From positions 1,860,001 to 1,924,000 of the forward strand of contig NZ_CP032098.1 in the NCBI RefSeq assembly GCF_003544935.1: 64,000 nucleotides of DNA. The letters are read 5' to 3'. The notes under the pieces were generated by a model that did not search any database, had not been told where the DNA came from, and was given only the letters and a program-made list of their open reading frames with translations. How positions within the stretch are numbered: position 1 is the stretch's first letter; each line of letters opens with the position of its first letter. This document shows, piece after piece, positions 18,257 to 27,858 of the stretch. The position numbers and the translations under genes were made by a program. The stretch comes from Malaciobacter molluscorum LMG 25693. GTDB lineage: Bacteria > Campylobacterota > Campylobacteria > Campylobacterales > Arcobacteraceae.

Positions 18257-19279
18257 ATGAAATCAATTATAATTCTTTTTATATTTATAATATCACTATA
18301 TTCTCAAGATATTGATGCAGATTTGTTAAAAAAAGCAAAAGCGTTTGAAAAAAACAATAACTACAAAGAAGCAATGCAAATATATAAACAAATCGCTTTA
18401 AAACAGTATCCAAAACAAGAAGATTTTTCCATTAAAAAAGAAGAAAAAGTCTCAAATATCGAACCTAACAAATTTGAAAAAATAAAAAAAAGATTTTATA
18501 GAAAACATATTAAAAGAACTGGAGATAAACAGACTGCTAATACTTTAGAACAGATGATTATTAGCGATTTTGGACTATATCCTTATAAGACAAACTATTT
18601 ATTACCTGTGACTTATGATACAAAACAAAGAGAAGGAAGAGATCAATATGAAACAAAATTTCAATTTAGTATAGAAAAACCTCTTTTTTATAATGTATTT
18701 GGACTAAATGAAACTATATCTTTTGGTTATACACAAACATCATATTGGCAGACTTCAGAAGATTCAGCACCATTTAGAGAGACAAATTATGAGCCTGAAG
18801 TATTTGTTACAATACCTTATGGAAATAAACAATCTTCTTTAAAAGCCTATAAAATTTCATTATTACATCAATCTAATGGACAAGATAAAGAAGATTCAAG
18901 ATCATGGAATAGAATATACTTAGAAAGTTATTTTCAATATACAAATCTATTTTTTGTTCCTAGAATCTGGTATAGAATTCCTGAAAGTAAAAATAGTGAT
19001 GATAACAAAGATATTGAAAAATATTTAGGATATGGAGATATAACATTAATCTATCCATACAAAAAACATACATTTGAATTAAAACTTAGAAATAATCTAA
19101 GATTAAATGAAGATAATAAAGGTTCTGCTGAGTTTAACTGGAGCTTCCCACTTCCAAGTTTTCTTAGTTATGCTAATACTTTTGGATATTTACAAGTTTT
19201 TACTGGATATGGAGATAGTCTAATTGATTATGATAAACATATGAATAAAATAGGAATTGGTATAGCTTTTTCTAGATAA
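18257..19279 (+). CDS. pldA: Outer-membrane phospholipase A
   Basis: This is a 340-residue OMPLA-family protein. A signal peptide (about 1-17) precedes a charged region of about 90 residues that includes one TPR-like helical pair (about 25-50). The beta-barrel begins near residue 115. The catalytic triad is visible as His204 and Ser206 in LLHQSNGQ and Asn218 in SWNRIY. This reproduces the spacing of E. coli His142, Ser144 and Asn156 exactly. The enzyme hydrolyses phospholipids in the outer leaflet and acts as a calcium-dependent dimer. The N-terminal extension is longer than in E. coli. It is transcribed alone. Confidence 0.94.
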   Translation: MKSIIILFIFIISLYSQDIDADLLKKAKAFEKNNNYKEAMQIYKQIALKQYPKQEDFSIKKEEKVSNIEPNKFEKIKKRFYRKHIKRTGDKQTANTLEQMIISDFGLYPYKTNYLLPVTYDTKQREGRDQYETKFQFSIEKPLFYNVFGLNETISFGYTQTSYWQTSEDSAPFRETNYEPEVFVTIPYGNKQSSLKAYKISLLHQSNGQDKEDSRSWNRIYLESYFQYTNLFFVPRIWYRIPESKNSDDNKDIEKYLGYGDITLIYPYKKHTFELKLRNNLRLNEDNKGSAEFNWSFPLPSFLSYANTFGYLQVFTGYGDSLIDYDKHMNKIGIGIAFSR

Positions 19280-19301
19280 TTTTCTAGAAATACTTACTTT
19301 T

Positions 19302-19763
19302 TTAACTATTTTTTTGATATTTCACTAAAGTATGATCTTCTTGTTTTAGACAATCATCAATAATATTAGAAATAATTTTCCAATCACCTCTTGCTAACCC
19401 TGCCCCTATCATAGGATATGCAATTTTTTTACCATAAAATTCTTTTTTAATTTTTGAAAAGACACTTTTAATTGCTTCATAATCTGCATTTATTTTATTT
19501 GTATTCCAATTATACTGAGTATAAGCATTTATTATATAAAAAGAACCATTTTCATTTTCAATTTTTACTTTTGTGTAAGTTCCTAATTTTGTTCTATCAC
19601 CTTTTATAGTCTTACAATCTTCTGCATAAGCTTTAGGAAACTCTTTTTTTATACTTTTTGCTATTCCTGCACCCATTGTACAAAAACAATTACATCCATG
19701 AATAATTACATCAAATTTAGCTTTTTTTGCCAAATCAATTAAATCGCCATATATTATATTCAT
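19302..19763 (-). CDS. Macro-domain protein (ADP-ribose-binding type)
   Basis: This is a 153-residue single macro domain. The ligand-binding elements are INIIYGDLIDLA at the start, the HGCNCFCTMGAGIA loop (about 23-36), NAYTQY (about 79-84), and the second phosphate loop YPMIGAGLARGDW (about 116-128). The GCN-CTMGAGIA arrangement resembles the Poa1p/ALC1-like group that acts on ADP-ribose 1''-phosphate or ADP-ribosylated products. There is no ADP-ribosyltransferase neighbour, so the substrate is open. Confidence 0.88.
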   Translation of the reverse strand: MNIIYGDLIDLAKKAKFDVIIHGCNCFCTMGAGIAKSIKKEFPKAYAEDCKTIKGDRTKLGTYTKVKIENENGSFYIINAYTQYNWNTNKINADYEAIKSVFSKIKKEFYGKKIAYPMIGAGLARGDWKIISNIIDDCLKQEDHTLVKYQKNS

Positions 19764-19871
19764 TAAATACCTTTTTATATTATACTTTTGTTCTTTTTAT
19801 ACAATAATTTGATATTATTAAAACTTAAAATAATTTACTTTTATTAAAAAAACAATAAAAAGGCTTATATT

Positions 19872-21185
19872 ATGATTTCAAATGATGAAGAATCTTTACA
19901 AGTAGATGATTATATTTTAAAAGCAGATAAATTAATAACTTTTGAAAGAAACTATGAAGAAGCAATAAAGTATTTAGAAGAAGCACTTGTAATAAATCCA
20001 ACAAATTATTTAACTTATAGTAAAATTGGTTATTGTTTTATGCAATTAGAGGATTTTAATAATGCAGTAATATTTTTTAAAAAAGCAATCTCTTTTTCAA
20101 AAAATGATTCTACAACTTACTATAATTTAGCAATATGCCTTGAAGAATTAGATTATGAAGATTATGATGAAATTGATCAATATTATGAAAAAAGTATTGT
20201 TTGTGCACTAGCTTCATTTGAAAAAAATCCATCAAATCACATATATATAAAATATATTGCGGATGCTTTTTTCAAATTAGAAAACTATAAAAAATCAATT
20301 AATTATTATGAAAGATTTTTAAAATATCAGCTGGATGAAGAGGTTTTAGAATTTTTAGGTTATTCTTATCTTTACCAAAGAGAAGATTTTAATAAAGCCA
20401 TTTTGAATTTAAAAAAAGCTATTAAATATATAGAAGAAAATGATAAAAAAATATATCTTTATAAAATAATTATTAGTATTTATTATTATGATTTAAAACA
20501 ATATAAAGAAGCGATAAAAATTTATCATAAAATTATTGAAATATCTGAAGAAAAAGATTATGTTCAATTATATTTTAATATTGCAGATATTTATAGAAAA
20601 AATTTAAAAGATTATGAAAAAGCAATAGAGTTTTATCACAAGTCGTTGGAATATGATGACAACTTTGAACCATCTTACAGTTGGCTTGCATGCACTCATA
20701 GTTATAAAAAAGAATACAAATTAGCATTAAAATATTTCTTGATTGCAAAAGATTTAAATCCAACAAGTGTAGAAGTTTATAATAACTTAGTATATATTTA
20801 TAGTGATTTAGGTGTATATGATAAAGTTGAAGAAAATTTATTAAAAGCTTTAGAAATAGACCCTTTATATGATGCAAGCTTATTAGCTATGCTTGAAGTA
20901 AATCTTGTTTTGGGAAAAGAGTTTGATAAAAAATGCGTAGATACTATTTTACAAAATTATAGTGAAGTAGAATCTATTATGGCAGAATACAATATGCTAA
21001 GAATATTAAAACAGGCTTCATTAAATAAAGATATAAAAGAAGAACTAAAAAACTGGGAAGATAAATATACTCAACTAAGACAAGGTTATAGTGTAGAAGC
21101 TTTAAAAAATTGGGCAAAAAATTCTAATTTAAAAAATAAACAAATAATTTTAGATGCATTAGATATTTTTAAAAAAGAGAATTAA
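19872..21185 (+). CDS. TPR-repeat protein
   Basis: This is a 437-residue, mostly helical protein with about nine tetratricopeptide repeats (for example YEEAIKYLEEALVINPTN, YKKSINYYERFLKYQ, YKEAIKIYHKIIEISE, LKYFLIAKDLNPTS). No signal peptide or membrane segment is visible, so it is probably cytoplasmic and acts by binding partners. The last 80 residues lose the repeat pattern. No function can be assigned. It is monocistronic between the macro-domain gene and pncB. Confidence 0.85.
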   Translation: MISNDEESLQVDDYILKADKLITFERNYEEAIKYLEEALVINPTNYLTYSKIGYCFMQLEDFNNAVIFFKKAISFSKNDSTTYYNLAICLEELDYEDYDEIDQYYEKSIVCALASFEKNPSNHIYIKYIADAFFKLENYKKSINYYERFLKYQLDEEVLEFLGYSYLYQREDFNKAILNLKKAIKYIEENDKKIYLYKIIISIYYYDLKQYKEAIKIYHKIIEISEEKDYVQLYFNIADIYRKNLKDYEKAIEFYHKSLEYDDNFEPSYSWLACTHSYKKEYKLALKYFLIAKDLNPTSVEVYNNLVYIYSDLGVYDKVEENLLKALEIDPLYDASLLAMLEVNLVLGKEFDKKCVDTILQNYSEVESIMAEYNMLRILKQASLNKDIKEELKNWEDKYTQLRQGYSVEALKNWAKNSNLKNKQIILDALDIFKKEN

Positions 21186-21220
21186 ATAATAATTTATTTA
21201 AATTTTCATTTTTGAAATTG

Positions 21221-21229
21221 TGATATAAT
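21221..21229 (+). promoter_or_regulatory. Extended -10 element upstream of pncB
   Basis: TGATATAAT fits an extended -10 (TGnTATAAT), with the TATAAT at 21224-21229. It lies about 54 bases before the pncB ATG. No good -35 is visible. Confidence 0.45.
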
Positions 21230-21282
21230 AGGCCTTCAAAAATATTTTACATATATTTTTTTTAAAATTTTGAAAGAAAAGA

Positions 21283-22734
21283 ATGAATAATACAACAAGA
21301 AACAGAACAATGTTAATTGACTTTTATGAATTTACAATGGCAAATGGCTATTTTAATTCAAAATTAAAAGATAAAACTGTCTATTTTGATATATCTTTTA
21401 GAAAAGTACCAGATGAAGGTGGTTATGCAATTTTTGCAGGACTTGGAAGTATGATCAAATATATTGAAAATTTTGAATTCACAGAAGATGATTTACAATA
21501 TTTAAAGAATCAAAATTTATTTAGTGATGATTTTATCAATTATCTAAGAAGTTTCAAATTTACTGGAGATATTTATTGTGTAAAAGAAGGTACGGTAATA
21601 TTTCCTTATGAACCAGTTCTTACAGTAAAAGCAAATATAGTTGAAGCACAACTTTTAGAAACATATCTTTTATTATGCTTTAATCATCAATCACTAATAG
21701 CAACGAAATCAAGTAGAATAAAAAGAGCTGCAAAAGGAAGAGTTGTATTAGAGATGGGAGCAAGAAGAGCACATGGAGTTAGTAGTGCAAATAATGGTTC
21801 AAGAGCAGCTTATATTGCAGGAATAGATGCAACAAGTAATACTTTAGCTGATTGTTTATATGGGATTCCTTGTAGTGGAACAATGGCACATTCATGGGTA
21901 CAAATGTTTGATAGCGAAGAAGAAGCTTTTAGAAAATATGTTAGAACATATCCTAATAATGCAACTTTACTTGTAGATACATATGATACATTAAGATCAG
22001 GTATTCCAAATGCTATAAAAGTTATAAAAGAAGAACTACTACCTAAAAATATAACAAATTTTGCTATTAGAATAGACTCTGGAGATTTAACATATTTATC
22101 TAAAGAAGCAAGAAAAATGCTTGATGAAGCAGGTTTAACAATGTGTAAAATTGTAGTTAGCAATGCATTAGATGAATATTTGATTGAAGCTTTATTAAAT
22201 CAAGGTGCACCAATTGATGTTTTTGGAGTTGGAGAAAGATTAGTAACAGCAAAAAGCAATCCTGTGTTAGGTGGAGTTTATAAACTTTGTGCAATGGAAA
22301 ATGAAGATGAAATTACACCAAAAATAAAAATAAGTGATAATCCAGTAAAGATAACAATTCCACATTTTAAAAAGTTATATAGAATTTATGACAAAAAAAC
22401 ACATAAAGCAAAAGCCGATTTAATTACAATTTTTGATGAGAAAATAGATGAATCAAAACCTTTAACAATATTTGACCCAGAATATACTTGGAAAACACAA
22501 ACATTTAAAGAATACATAATAAAAGATATAAGAGAAACAATATATAAAGATGGGAAATTAGTATATAAATTACCTTCATTAGATCAAATTAGAGAACATA
22601 CTAAAAAAGAACTTAGTTACTTATGGGACGAAGTTTTAAGATTTGATAACCCACACAAATATTATGTGGACTTATCTGAAAAATTATGGCAAACAAAACT
22701 TAATTTAATAAAAAAGATGAAAAAGTCTCTTTAA
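21283..22734 (+). CDS. pncB: Nicotinate phosphoribosyltransferase
   Basis: This is a 483-residue NAD-salvage enzyme that makes nicotinate mononucleotide. The N-terminal MLIDFYEFTMANGYF (about 10-24), EMGARRAHG (about 160-168), AHSWVQMF and FAIRIDSGDL motifs identify the NAPRTase family. The length suits the longer group found in Gram-positives and Campylobacterota. It is preceded by an extended -10 element and followed by a bidirectional hairpin. Confidence 0.95.
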   Translation: MNNTTRNRTMLIDFYEFTMANGYFNSKLKDKTVYFDISFRKVPDEGGYAIFAGLGSMIKYIENFEFTEDDLQYLKNQNLFSDDFINYLRSFKFTGDIYCVKEGTVIFPYEPVLTVKANIVEAQLLETYLLLCFNHQSLIATKSSRIKRAAKGRVVLEMGARRAHGVSSANNGSRAAYIAGIDATSNTLADCLYGIPCSGTMAHSWVQMFDSEEEAFRKYVRTYPNNATLLVDTYDTLRSGIPNAIKVIKEELLPKNITNFAIRIDSGDLTYLSKEARKMLDEAGLTMCKIVVSNALDEYLIEALLNQGAPIDVFGVGERLVTAKSNPVLGGVYKLCAMENEDEITPKIKISDNPVKITIPHFKKLYRIYDKKTHKAKADLITIFDEKIDESKPLTIFDPEYTWKTQTFKEYIIKDIRETIYKDGKLVYKLPSLDQIREHTKKELSYLWDEVLRFDNPHKYYVDLSEKLWQTKLNLIKKMKKSL

Positions 22735-22746
22735 TTAGAGCTTTTT
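22721..22746. terminator. Terminator between pncB and the convergent gene
   Basis: AAAAG plus CTCT (with one bulged T) pair with AGAG plus CTTTT around a 6-base loop. It overlaps the pncB stop and ends in a T-run on the plus strand. Confidence 0.65.
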
Positions 22747-23680
22747 ACTCTTCTCTATTTAAAATATTAGGTAATTCTTCATATTTTCCTAATTTATTTT
22801 TTATAATATCTTCCCATTTTTTATTAAAATCATACACAGCTTTTCCAATAAAATATGAAGTATAAAACTCTTTATTTCCATATAAATTAATTAATAAGTC
22901 ATTTATTTTAGATACATTCATTTTTTTAGAAGAATCAGCACTCTCTTGATTCTTTTTTATTTGTTCAAGCACTTTTTTCTTTCTATTTTCATCTTCTTTT
23001 ACAATAATTTTACGAACACCACCAATGACTACTAAATTAGGTAAAACATTTTCAAGTAAAGATGCTTTATATCTGCAATGTCCATCTAAAATAATAAAAG
23101 AATCTAAAGAAGGAATAAATTGTAATAATATTGGTGGTAAAGAATCTTCTCTTACTCTTTTTCTAAAATATTTAACTCTAGCAGAATCTTCTTCCTCTTC
23201 ATCTTTAGTATTTAAAATCATTCCATTATCTTCTCCATACCAATCTAAATATCTGCAAGTTTTAAAATCAAAAGTTTTTTCAAAATCAAATATTGTATGA
23301 GTATTTCCTAAAGATAAAAACTTTTTTTGTTTTTGATTTGGAATATAAAAATCCATATGCCAAATACCATCATTAAAGAAATTAATATTTTCAAGTTCTT
23401 TAATAAAATATTTTCCCCAACTATATAAACTCTCTTTTTTAGATAACTCTTTTCTTTTTTCAATTTCAGCACTTTTTATATAAGAGAAAAAGTTGTTATG
23501 AGATGAATTAATATACCAAATACCATCATAAAATTTACAAATGGTAGCATAAAAAATATCTTCATTTTTATATTTATACCGTAATCTATAATTATTACCT
23601 GTTTCTAATATAAAATCACTATTTGCATCTTTTACATTAATTTCAAAACTTTGCTCATATTTCTTATAATAAAGTTTCAT
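22745..23680 (-). CDS. Uncharacterised protein with a ParB/Srx-like core
   Basis: This is a 311-residue protein. Residues about 185-230 contain LPPILLQFIPSLDSFIILDGHCRYKA, which resembles the ParB/sulfiredoxin fold signature (a phrase of the type IxDGHhRxxA). The N-terminal half has no recognised domain, and an acidic stretch DEEEEDSA lies at about 160-167. The C-terminal region is lysine-rich and helical. It overlaps the upstream DUF2062 gene by 17 bp, so both are likely one transcript. It lacks the helix-turn-helix and dimer domain of chromosomal ParB, so I do not call it a partition protein. Confidence 0.6.
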   Translation of the reverse strand: MKLYYKKYEQSFEINVKDANSDFILETGNNYRLRYKYKNEDIFYATICKFYDGIWYINSSHNNFFSYIKSAEIEKRKELSKKESLYSWGKYFIKELENINFFNDGIWHMDFYIPNQKQKKFLSLGNTHTIFDFEKTFDFKTCRYLDWYGEDNGMILNTKDEEEEDSARVKYFRKRVREDSLPPILLQFIPSLDSFIILDGHCRYKASLLENVLPNLVVIGGVRKIIVKEDENRKKKVLEQIKKNQESADSSKKMNVSKINDLLINLYGNKEFYTSYFIGKAVYDFNKKWEDIIKNKLGKYEELPNILNREE

Positions 23681-24185
23681 TATTTAACTCTTTTATTCTT
23701 TTAATTCTTGTTCTTCGTACATTACTAATCCAATAAAAATTTGTAAGATACATACATATAAATGCAGATATTACACCTAAAATAATTGCACCAGTATATA
23801 AACTAAGAGCAATTTGATCTAAATTATCATACATTGATTTAAAACTAAAAATAACTGGATTTTTTGATTGAAAAATAAAATTACCAATTTCATATTCAAA
23901 ATAGAATAACGGTGGCATTGTGATTGGATTGCTTACAAAGATAAGAGCAAAACTAATAGGAAAGTTTGCATTAAAAACTATTGCTAAAAAAGTTGCTAGA
24001 AGCATTTGTAAAGGCATAGGAATACAAGCAACAAATATTCCAATAAATACACCCCATGCTACTTTTCTTCGTGAAAGGCTCCAAATTTCTCTTTTATACA
24101 ATAACTTACCAAAGATTTTTAAAAATTTTTGTTTTTGTACTTTTTCATGAGTAGGAAGTATTTTTTCTAACTTTTTTCGCAACAA
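23664..24185 (-). CDS. DUF2062 membrane protein
   Basis: This 173-residue protein has the DUF2062 pattern: RRKVAWGVFIGIFVACIPMP, then FALIFVSNPITMPPLFYFEYEIG, then a C-terminal transmembrane helix (about 133-157). The start is TTG at 24185, with AAAGG about 6 bases upstream. The family is uncharacterised and often lies near cell-envelope or glycosyltransferase genes. Here it is upstream of, and overlaps, the ParB-like gene, and it follows mocA by 72 bp. Confidence 0.82.
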   Translation of the reverse strand: MLRKKLEKILPTHEKVQKQKFLKIFGKLLYKREIWSLSRRKVAWGVFIGIFVACIPMPLQMLLATFLAIVFNANFPISFALIFVSNPITMPPLFYFEYEIGNFIFQSKNPVIFSFKSMYDNLDQIALSLYTGAIILGVISAFICMYLTNFYWISNVRRTRIKRIKELNNETLL

Positions 24186-24257
24186 AAGAAACCTTTTATT
24201 TAAATATTATATTTTATCAAAAAAAGAAATCTTTTTGATTACATAATAAATATAATT

Positions 24258-24836
24258 CTAATTTAAAAATCTATTTTTATCTTCTTTTGTATCAATATCT
24301 ATAGCATAATCTTTATTAAGATTTAAACTAATATGATTATTTACTTTTAAAATAGACTTTGCACCTTTATCCTCTTTTAATTTTAATAAGTCAGTATATA
24401 GACTTTTTGGAAAAATTGCAGGAACACAAGGTTCATTATCATATTTAGAAGCAATTAATTGTCCTTTTTTTATAAAATATCTTAAAGATTCAAAATGAGA
24501 TAGGGGAATAAAAGGTTGATCAACTAACATTATCATAGTGTGTTCAAAATCTTTAGTATTATTTATTCCAAAAGATATTGAACTTCCTATTCCCTTATCA
24601 TAGTTTTTATTATATAAAATATTAATATTATATTTTTTAATCTTATTTTCACAACGTTGTTTGTCATATCCAAGTACAACAAATACATTTTTAGAAATTT
24701 TTAATGCTTTTTGTACTGCTATTTCAATTAATGTTTTATCTTTGTATTTTAAAAGCTGTTTTGTATCATCTTTTAATCTTGAAGATTTTCCTGCTGCTAA
24801 AATTAGTATTGCAAGTTTTTTATTAAATTTTTCCAT
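24258..24836 (-). CDS. MocA-like molybdenum cofactor nucleotidyltransferase
   Basis: This 192-residue protein has the MobA/MocA nucleotidyltransferase fold. LAILILAAGKSSRLKDDTKQ is the N-terminal NTP-binding motif, and IMLVDQPFIPL carries the metal-binding Asp. Such enzymes add CMP (or GMP) to molybdopterin, and the MCD form serves xanthine-oxidase-family hydroxylases. It overlaps the xdhC-like gene by 14 bp and ends the molybdenum hydroxylase operon, which supports a cytidylyltransferase role. A degraded copy of its last ~90 bp and downstream flank occurs at 34352-34480. Confidence 0.85.
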   Translation of the reverse strand: MEKFNKKLAILILAAGKSSRLKDDTKQLLKYKDKTLIEIAVQKALKISKNVFVVLGYDKQRCENKIKKYNINILYNKNYDKGIGSSISFGINNTKDFEHTMIMLVDQPFIPLSHFESLRYFIKKGQLIASKYDNEPCVPAIFPKSLYTDLLKLKEDKGAKSILKVNNHISLNLNKDYAIDIDTKEDKNRFLN

Positions 24837-25716
24837 TTTTTTTCGATTCTATTTGGGAACATATAGATAGTGCAATAGATTGATCTGTGTTACTTCCAAT
24901 ATCTAAACCTACAGGAGCAAAGAATCTATCACTATCTTCTAAATTAAATCTTTTTTTAATATTTAACATATTTTTTTTATTTCCCATCATCCCAATATAG
25001 TTGATATTTGAATTTAATAAAGCTTCTAAATAAACATAATCAGTTTTTGGATTATGACTTAAAATAACAGAAGCATCATAACTCTTCATATCAATATTAA
25101 ATACCTCATCAATATTTTTTAAATTAATTGTATTATCAGCATTACATATAAATTTCTCATCTATATTCACATCAATTATTGTAGTATTCCAACCTAAAAG
25201 ATTTGCCATATCAATCAAAGAAAGAACATGATTTGCTGCACCAAAAATAAGTAAAGAAAAAGGTCTTTTTATTTTTTGATAAAATTGAGTATTTTCTAAT
25301 TTTATATCTGCATTATCATCTATAAACTTATAATCATTATAATCATTTATATTACGAACTAAACTTTTATTAAAATTATCAAAACATTTTTTTAAAGCTC
25401 CATAATTATCTTCATAAAAAAATGGACAAATTAAATATCTACTTGTACCATGCCCTGATAATTTATCTTTTGGAATACTTTCAAATATATCTAATTGTTT
25501 TGTTTTTAATGTTTTTAAAGACAATTCATTGATTTTTCTATGTAAAAAAGCACTTCCAAGTATTCCTATAGTTTCATTATTAGAATTATAAACACACAGA
25601 TTTCCAGCTTTTGAATAAGTAGAACCATGTGTTGAAATCACACTAGTTACTACTATATCAAAATTTTTTTCTATACTTTTTTGTATAAAATTAAAAATAT
25701 TTTTATCTGAAAACAT
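24823..25716 (-). CDS. XdhC/CoxI-family maturation factor
   Basis: This 297-residue protein belongs to the XdhC family, which binds molybdenum cofactor, helps sulfurate it and inserts it into xanthine-oxidase-type enzymes. The N-terminal VTSVISTHGSTYSKAGNLCV and the GHGTSRYLICPFF region match. A Rossmann-like C-terminal domain starts at LLIFGAANHVLSLIDMANLLGW. It lies 3 bp after the molybdenum hydroxylase large-subunit gene and overlaps mocA. Confidence 0.88.
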   Translation of the reverse strand: MFSDKNIFNFIQKSIEKNFDIVVTSVISTHGSTYSKAGNLCVYNSNNETIGILGSAFLHRKINELSLKTLKTKQLDIFESIPKDKLSGHGTSRYLICPFFYEDNYGALKKCFDNFNKSLVRNINDYNDYKFIDDNADIKLENTQFYQKIKRPFSLLIFGAANHVLSLIDMANLLGWNTTIIDVNIDEKFICNADNTINLKNIDEVFNIDMKSYDASVILSHNPKTDYVYLEALLNSNINYIGMMGNKKNMLNIKKRFNLEDSDRFFAPVGLDIGSNTDQSIALSICSQIESKKNGKI

Positions 25717-25719
25717 AAA

Positions 25720-27858
25720 TTAACCTAATTTTATAGGATAAGTTGTATATCTTTTCTTTGTTGCATCATATAAAGCATTTGCAATTGCAGGGAAAACAGG
25801 AGGAACACCAGGTTCTCCAATTCCACCAAGTTTTGCACCTGAATTTATGATTCCAACATTAATATTTGGAGTATCCCCTATTCTATTTACTTCATAATCA
25901 TAAAAATTGTTTTGTTCTGCTTTTCCATTTTTTATAGTTATTTGTGCATATTTTGTATATCCAATAGCAAAGTTTACACTACTTAAAATTTGATTTTCTA
26001 CATTTAAAGGATTAAATGCATATCCACAATCAACTGCACTCCAAACATTTTCAACTTTATAATCATTGTTTTCAACTTTTACTTTTATAACATAAGCAAC
26101 TATACTTCCAAATGATTCAGCAATTGCTACTCCATAACCAGAATCTTTTTTTCTATTATACCAATCTGATTGTTTTGCAACATATTTTAATAAATTCACA
26201 AATCTCTCATCTTTTAAGTTTTTTATTCTAAAGTCTATTGGATCCATATTTGCAGCAACTGCAGCTTGATCTATTATACAATCAACAACAGGAGCAGAAA
26301 CAGTATGTCCAACTGAACGTAACCAAAGAACAGGTACAGGATATTCAGGACAAAAAGCACGTAAATCATTATTTACTATTTTATAAGGATAATTTTCAAA
26401 ACCTTCACGTTGTGTAGCATCTATACCATCTTTAAACATAAATGGTTCAAAAATTGTTCCTTTTGCTAAAGATTGATTTACAATAGTTCCTTTAAATCCT
26501 GTAATAATACCCTCTTTATCTATTGAAAGTTTTACTTTTGCTTTAGTTAAAGGTCTGTAATTACCCATTTTTATATCGTCTTCTCTTAACCATAATGTTT
26601 GAACAGGCCATTTTTCATCTTTTGCAACATATATTGCATCTTTTACATAATCAAAATTACTAGGACCACGTCTTCCAAAACTACTTCCTAAATAGTTATT
26701 ATAATATTCTACTTTATCTTTATCAACACCTAGAATCTCACTACAAAGGTTTCTTACATTTGTTTGGAATTGGCTGCCTAAAGAGATAAAAGCTCTATTT
26801 TTATTATGATGAACAGTACAATTTAAAGGTTCCATCATAGCATGAGCTAAATAAGGAAATTCATATTTTGCTTCAACTACTTTATAAGCTTTTTCAAATG
26901 CTTTTTCTACATTTCCATCTTGTCTCATTATAGGATTATCATCTTTATTTAGTATTTTTTCATATTCATTTGAAATATCTTCACTACTCATTTTTGCAAA
27001 TTCGCCTTCATCCCAAACAACTTTTATTTGTTCTGAAGCTTTTTTTGCTTGCCACCAATGTTTGGCAATTACAGCAATTTTCTCATTTGGAATTTGTTTA
27101 ATCTTTAAAACACCATCCATTTTTCGAGCTTTTGAATCATCATAACTTTTTATTTTTGCACCAAAAACTCTTGGTTGAACTAAAGCTGCATATTTCATAT
27201 CATCAACTCTAACATCAATACCAAACTTAGCTTCTCCAGTGATTTTTTCATCTACTTCTTTTGGATGTCTTTTCATTGGTTTACCAATTAGATTATATTC
27301 ACTTTCCTTTTTTAAAGTTACATCATTTGGTACTTTCATTAACTTTATATCTTCAACTAAACTTCCATAAGATAATTTTTCTTTTGTTCTTTTATTTATT
27401 ACATAAGAATCTTTTGTTGTTACATCAAATACTCTTACTTTCCATTTTTTTGAAGCTGCTTTTTTCAACATCAATCTAACAGCAGCACCAACTTTTCTAA
27501 TACTTTCTTGGTGATTAGTAATTGAACCAGAACCACCAGTTAACATAATTCCCATACCTGGTCTATTATAAATAGGTTTTACAGGAGCTGGCAAAAATTT
27601 AATATCTTCCCATGCCGCATCAAGTTCATCTGCAATACACATAGACATAGTTGAATAAACCCCTTGTCCCATTTCTGCTTGACCAATCAAAAAAGTAATT
27701 GTATTATCTTTATCAATTTTAATAAAAGCATTTGGTTCTAAAATATTATCTTTTTCTACTTGTTTAGCCCTTGCTTTTATTGGTGCATAAAATCCAATTA
27801 CAAAAGCAGAAGTAGCTAATGATGTATTTTTTACAAACTCTCTTCTTGAAATACTCAT
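25720..27858 (-). CDS. Molybdopterin-binding aldehyde-oxidase-type subunit (IorB-like), Tat-exported
   Basis: This is a 712-residue large subunit of the xanthine oxidase family, in the isoquinoline 1-oxidoreductase beta (IorB) branch. The N-terminus SRREFVKNTSLATSAFVIGF is a twin-arginine signal, so the holoenzyme should be periplasmic. GQAEMGQGVYSTMSMCIADE and LGSSFGRRGPSNFDYVKDA bind cofactor. The catalytic Glu lies in GGIGEPGVPPVFPAIANAL near the C-terminus. It overlaps the 2Fe-2S subunit gene by one base. Aldehyde or N-heterocycle oxidation are both possible; the nearby aromatic-alcohol-type flavocytochrome favours an aldehyde. Confidence 0.9.
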   Translation of the reverse strand: MSISRREFVKNTSLATSAFVIGFYAPIKARAKQVEKDNILEPNAFIKIDKDNTITFLIGQAEMGQGVYSTMSMCIADELDAAWEDIKFLPAPVKPIYNRPGMGIMLTGGSGSITNHQESIRKVGAAVRLMLKKAASKKWKVRVFDVTTKDSYVINKRTKEKLSYGSLVEDIKLMKVPNDVTLKKESEYNLIGKPMKRHPKEVDEKITGEAKFGIDVRVDDMKYAALVQPRVFGAKIKSYDDSKARKMDGVLKIKQIPNEKIAVIAKHWWQAKKASEQIKVVWDEGEFAKMSSEDISNEYEKILNKDDNPIMRQDGNVEKAFEKAYKVVEAKYEFPYLAHAMMEPLNCTVHHNKNRAFISLGSQFQTNVRNLCSEILGVDKDKVEYYNNYLGSSFGRRGPSNFDYVKDAIYVAKDEKWPVQTLWLREDDIKMGNYRPLTKAKVKLSIDKEGIITGFKGTIVNQSLAKGTIFEPFMFKDGIDATQREGFENYPYKIVNNDLRAFCPEYPVPVLWLRSVGHTVSAPVVDCIIDQAAVAANMDPIDFRIKNLKDERFVNLLKYVAKQSDWYNRKKDSGYGVAIAESFGSIVAYVIKVKVENNDYKVENVWSAVDCGYAFNPLNVENQILSSVNFAIGYTKYAQITIKNGKAEQNNFYDYEVNRIGDTPNINVGIINSGAKLGGIGEPGVPPVFPAIANALYDATKKRYTTYPIKLG

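Noticed and set aside
19269-19290. TTTCTAGA/TCTAGAAA hairpin after pldA.
   Set aside because: The short arms are built from a self-complementary hexamer, with no T-run. It is likely chance.
22745-23680. Chromosome partition gene parB.
   Set aside because: Only a ParB/Srx-like core is visible. There is no ParA, no parS-like site and no helix-turn-helix domain.
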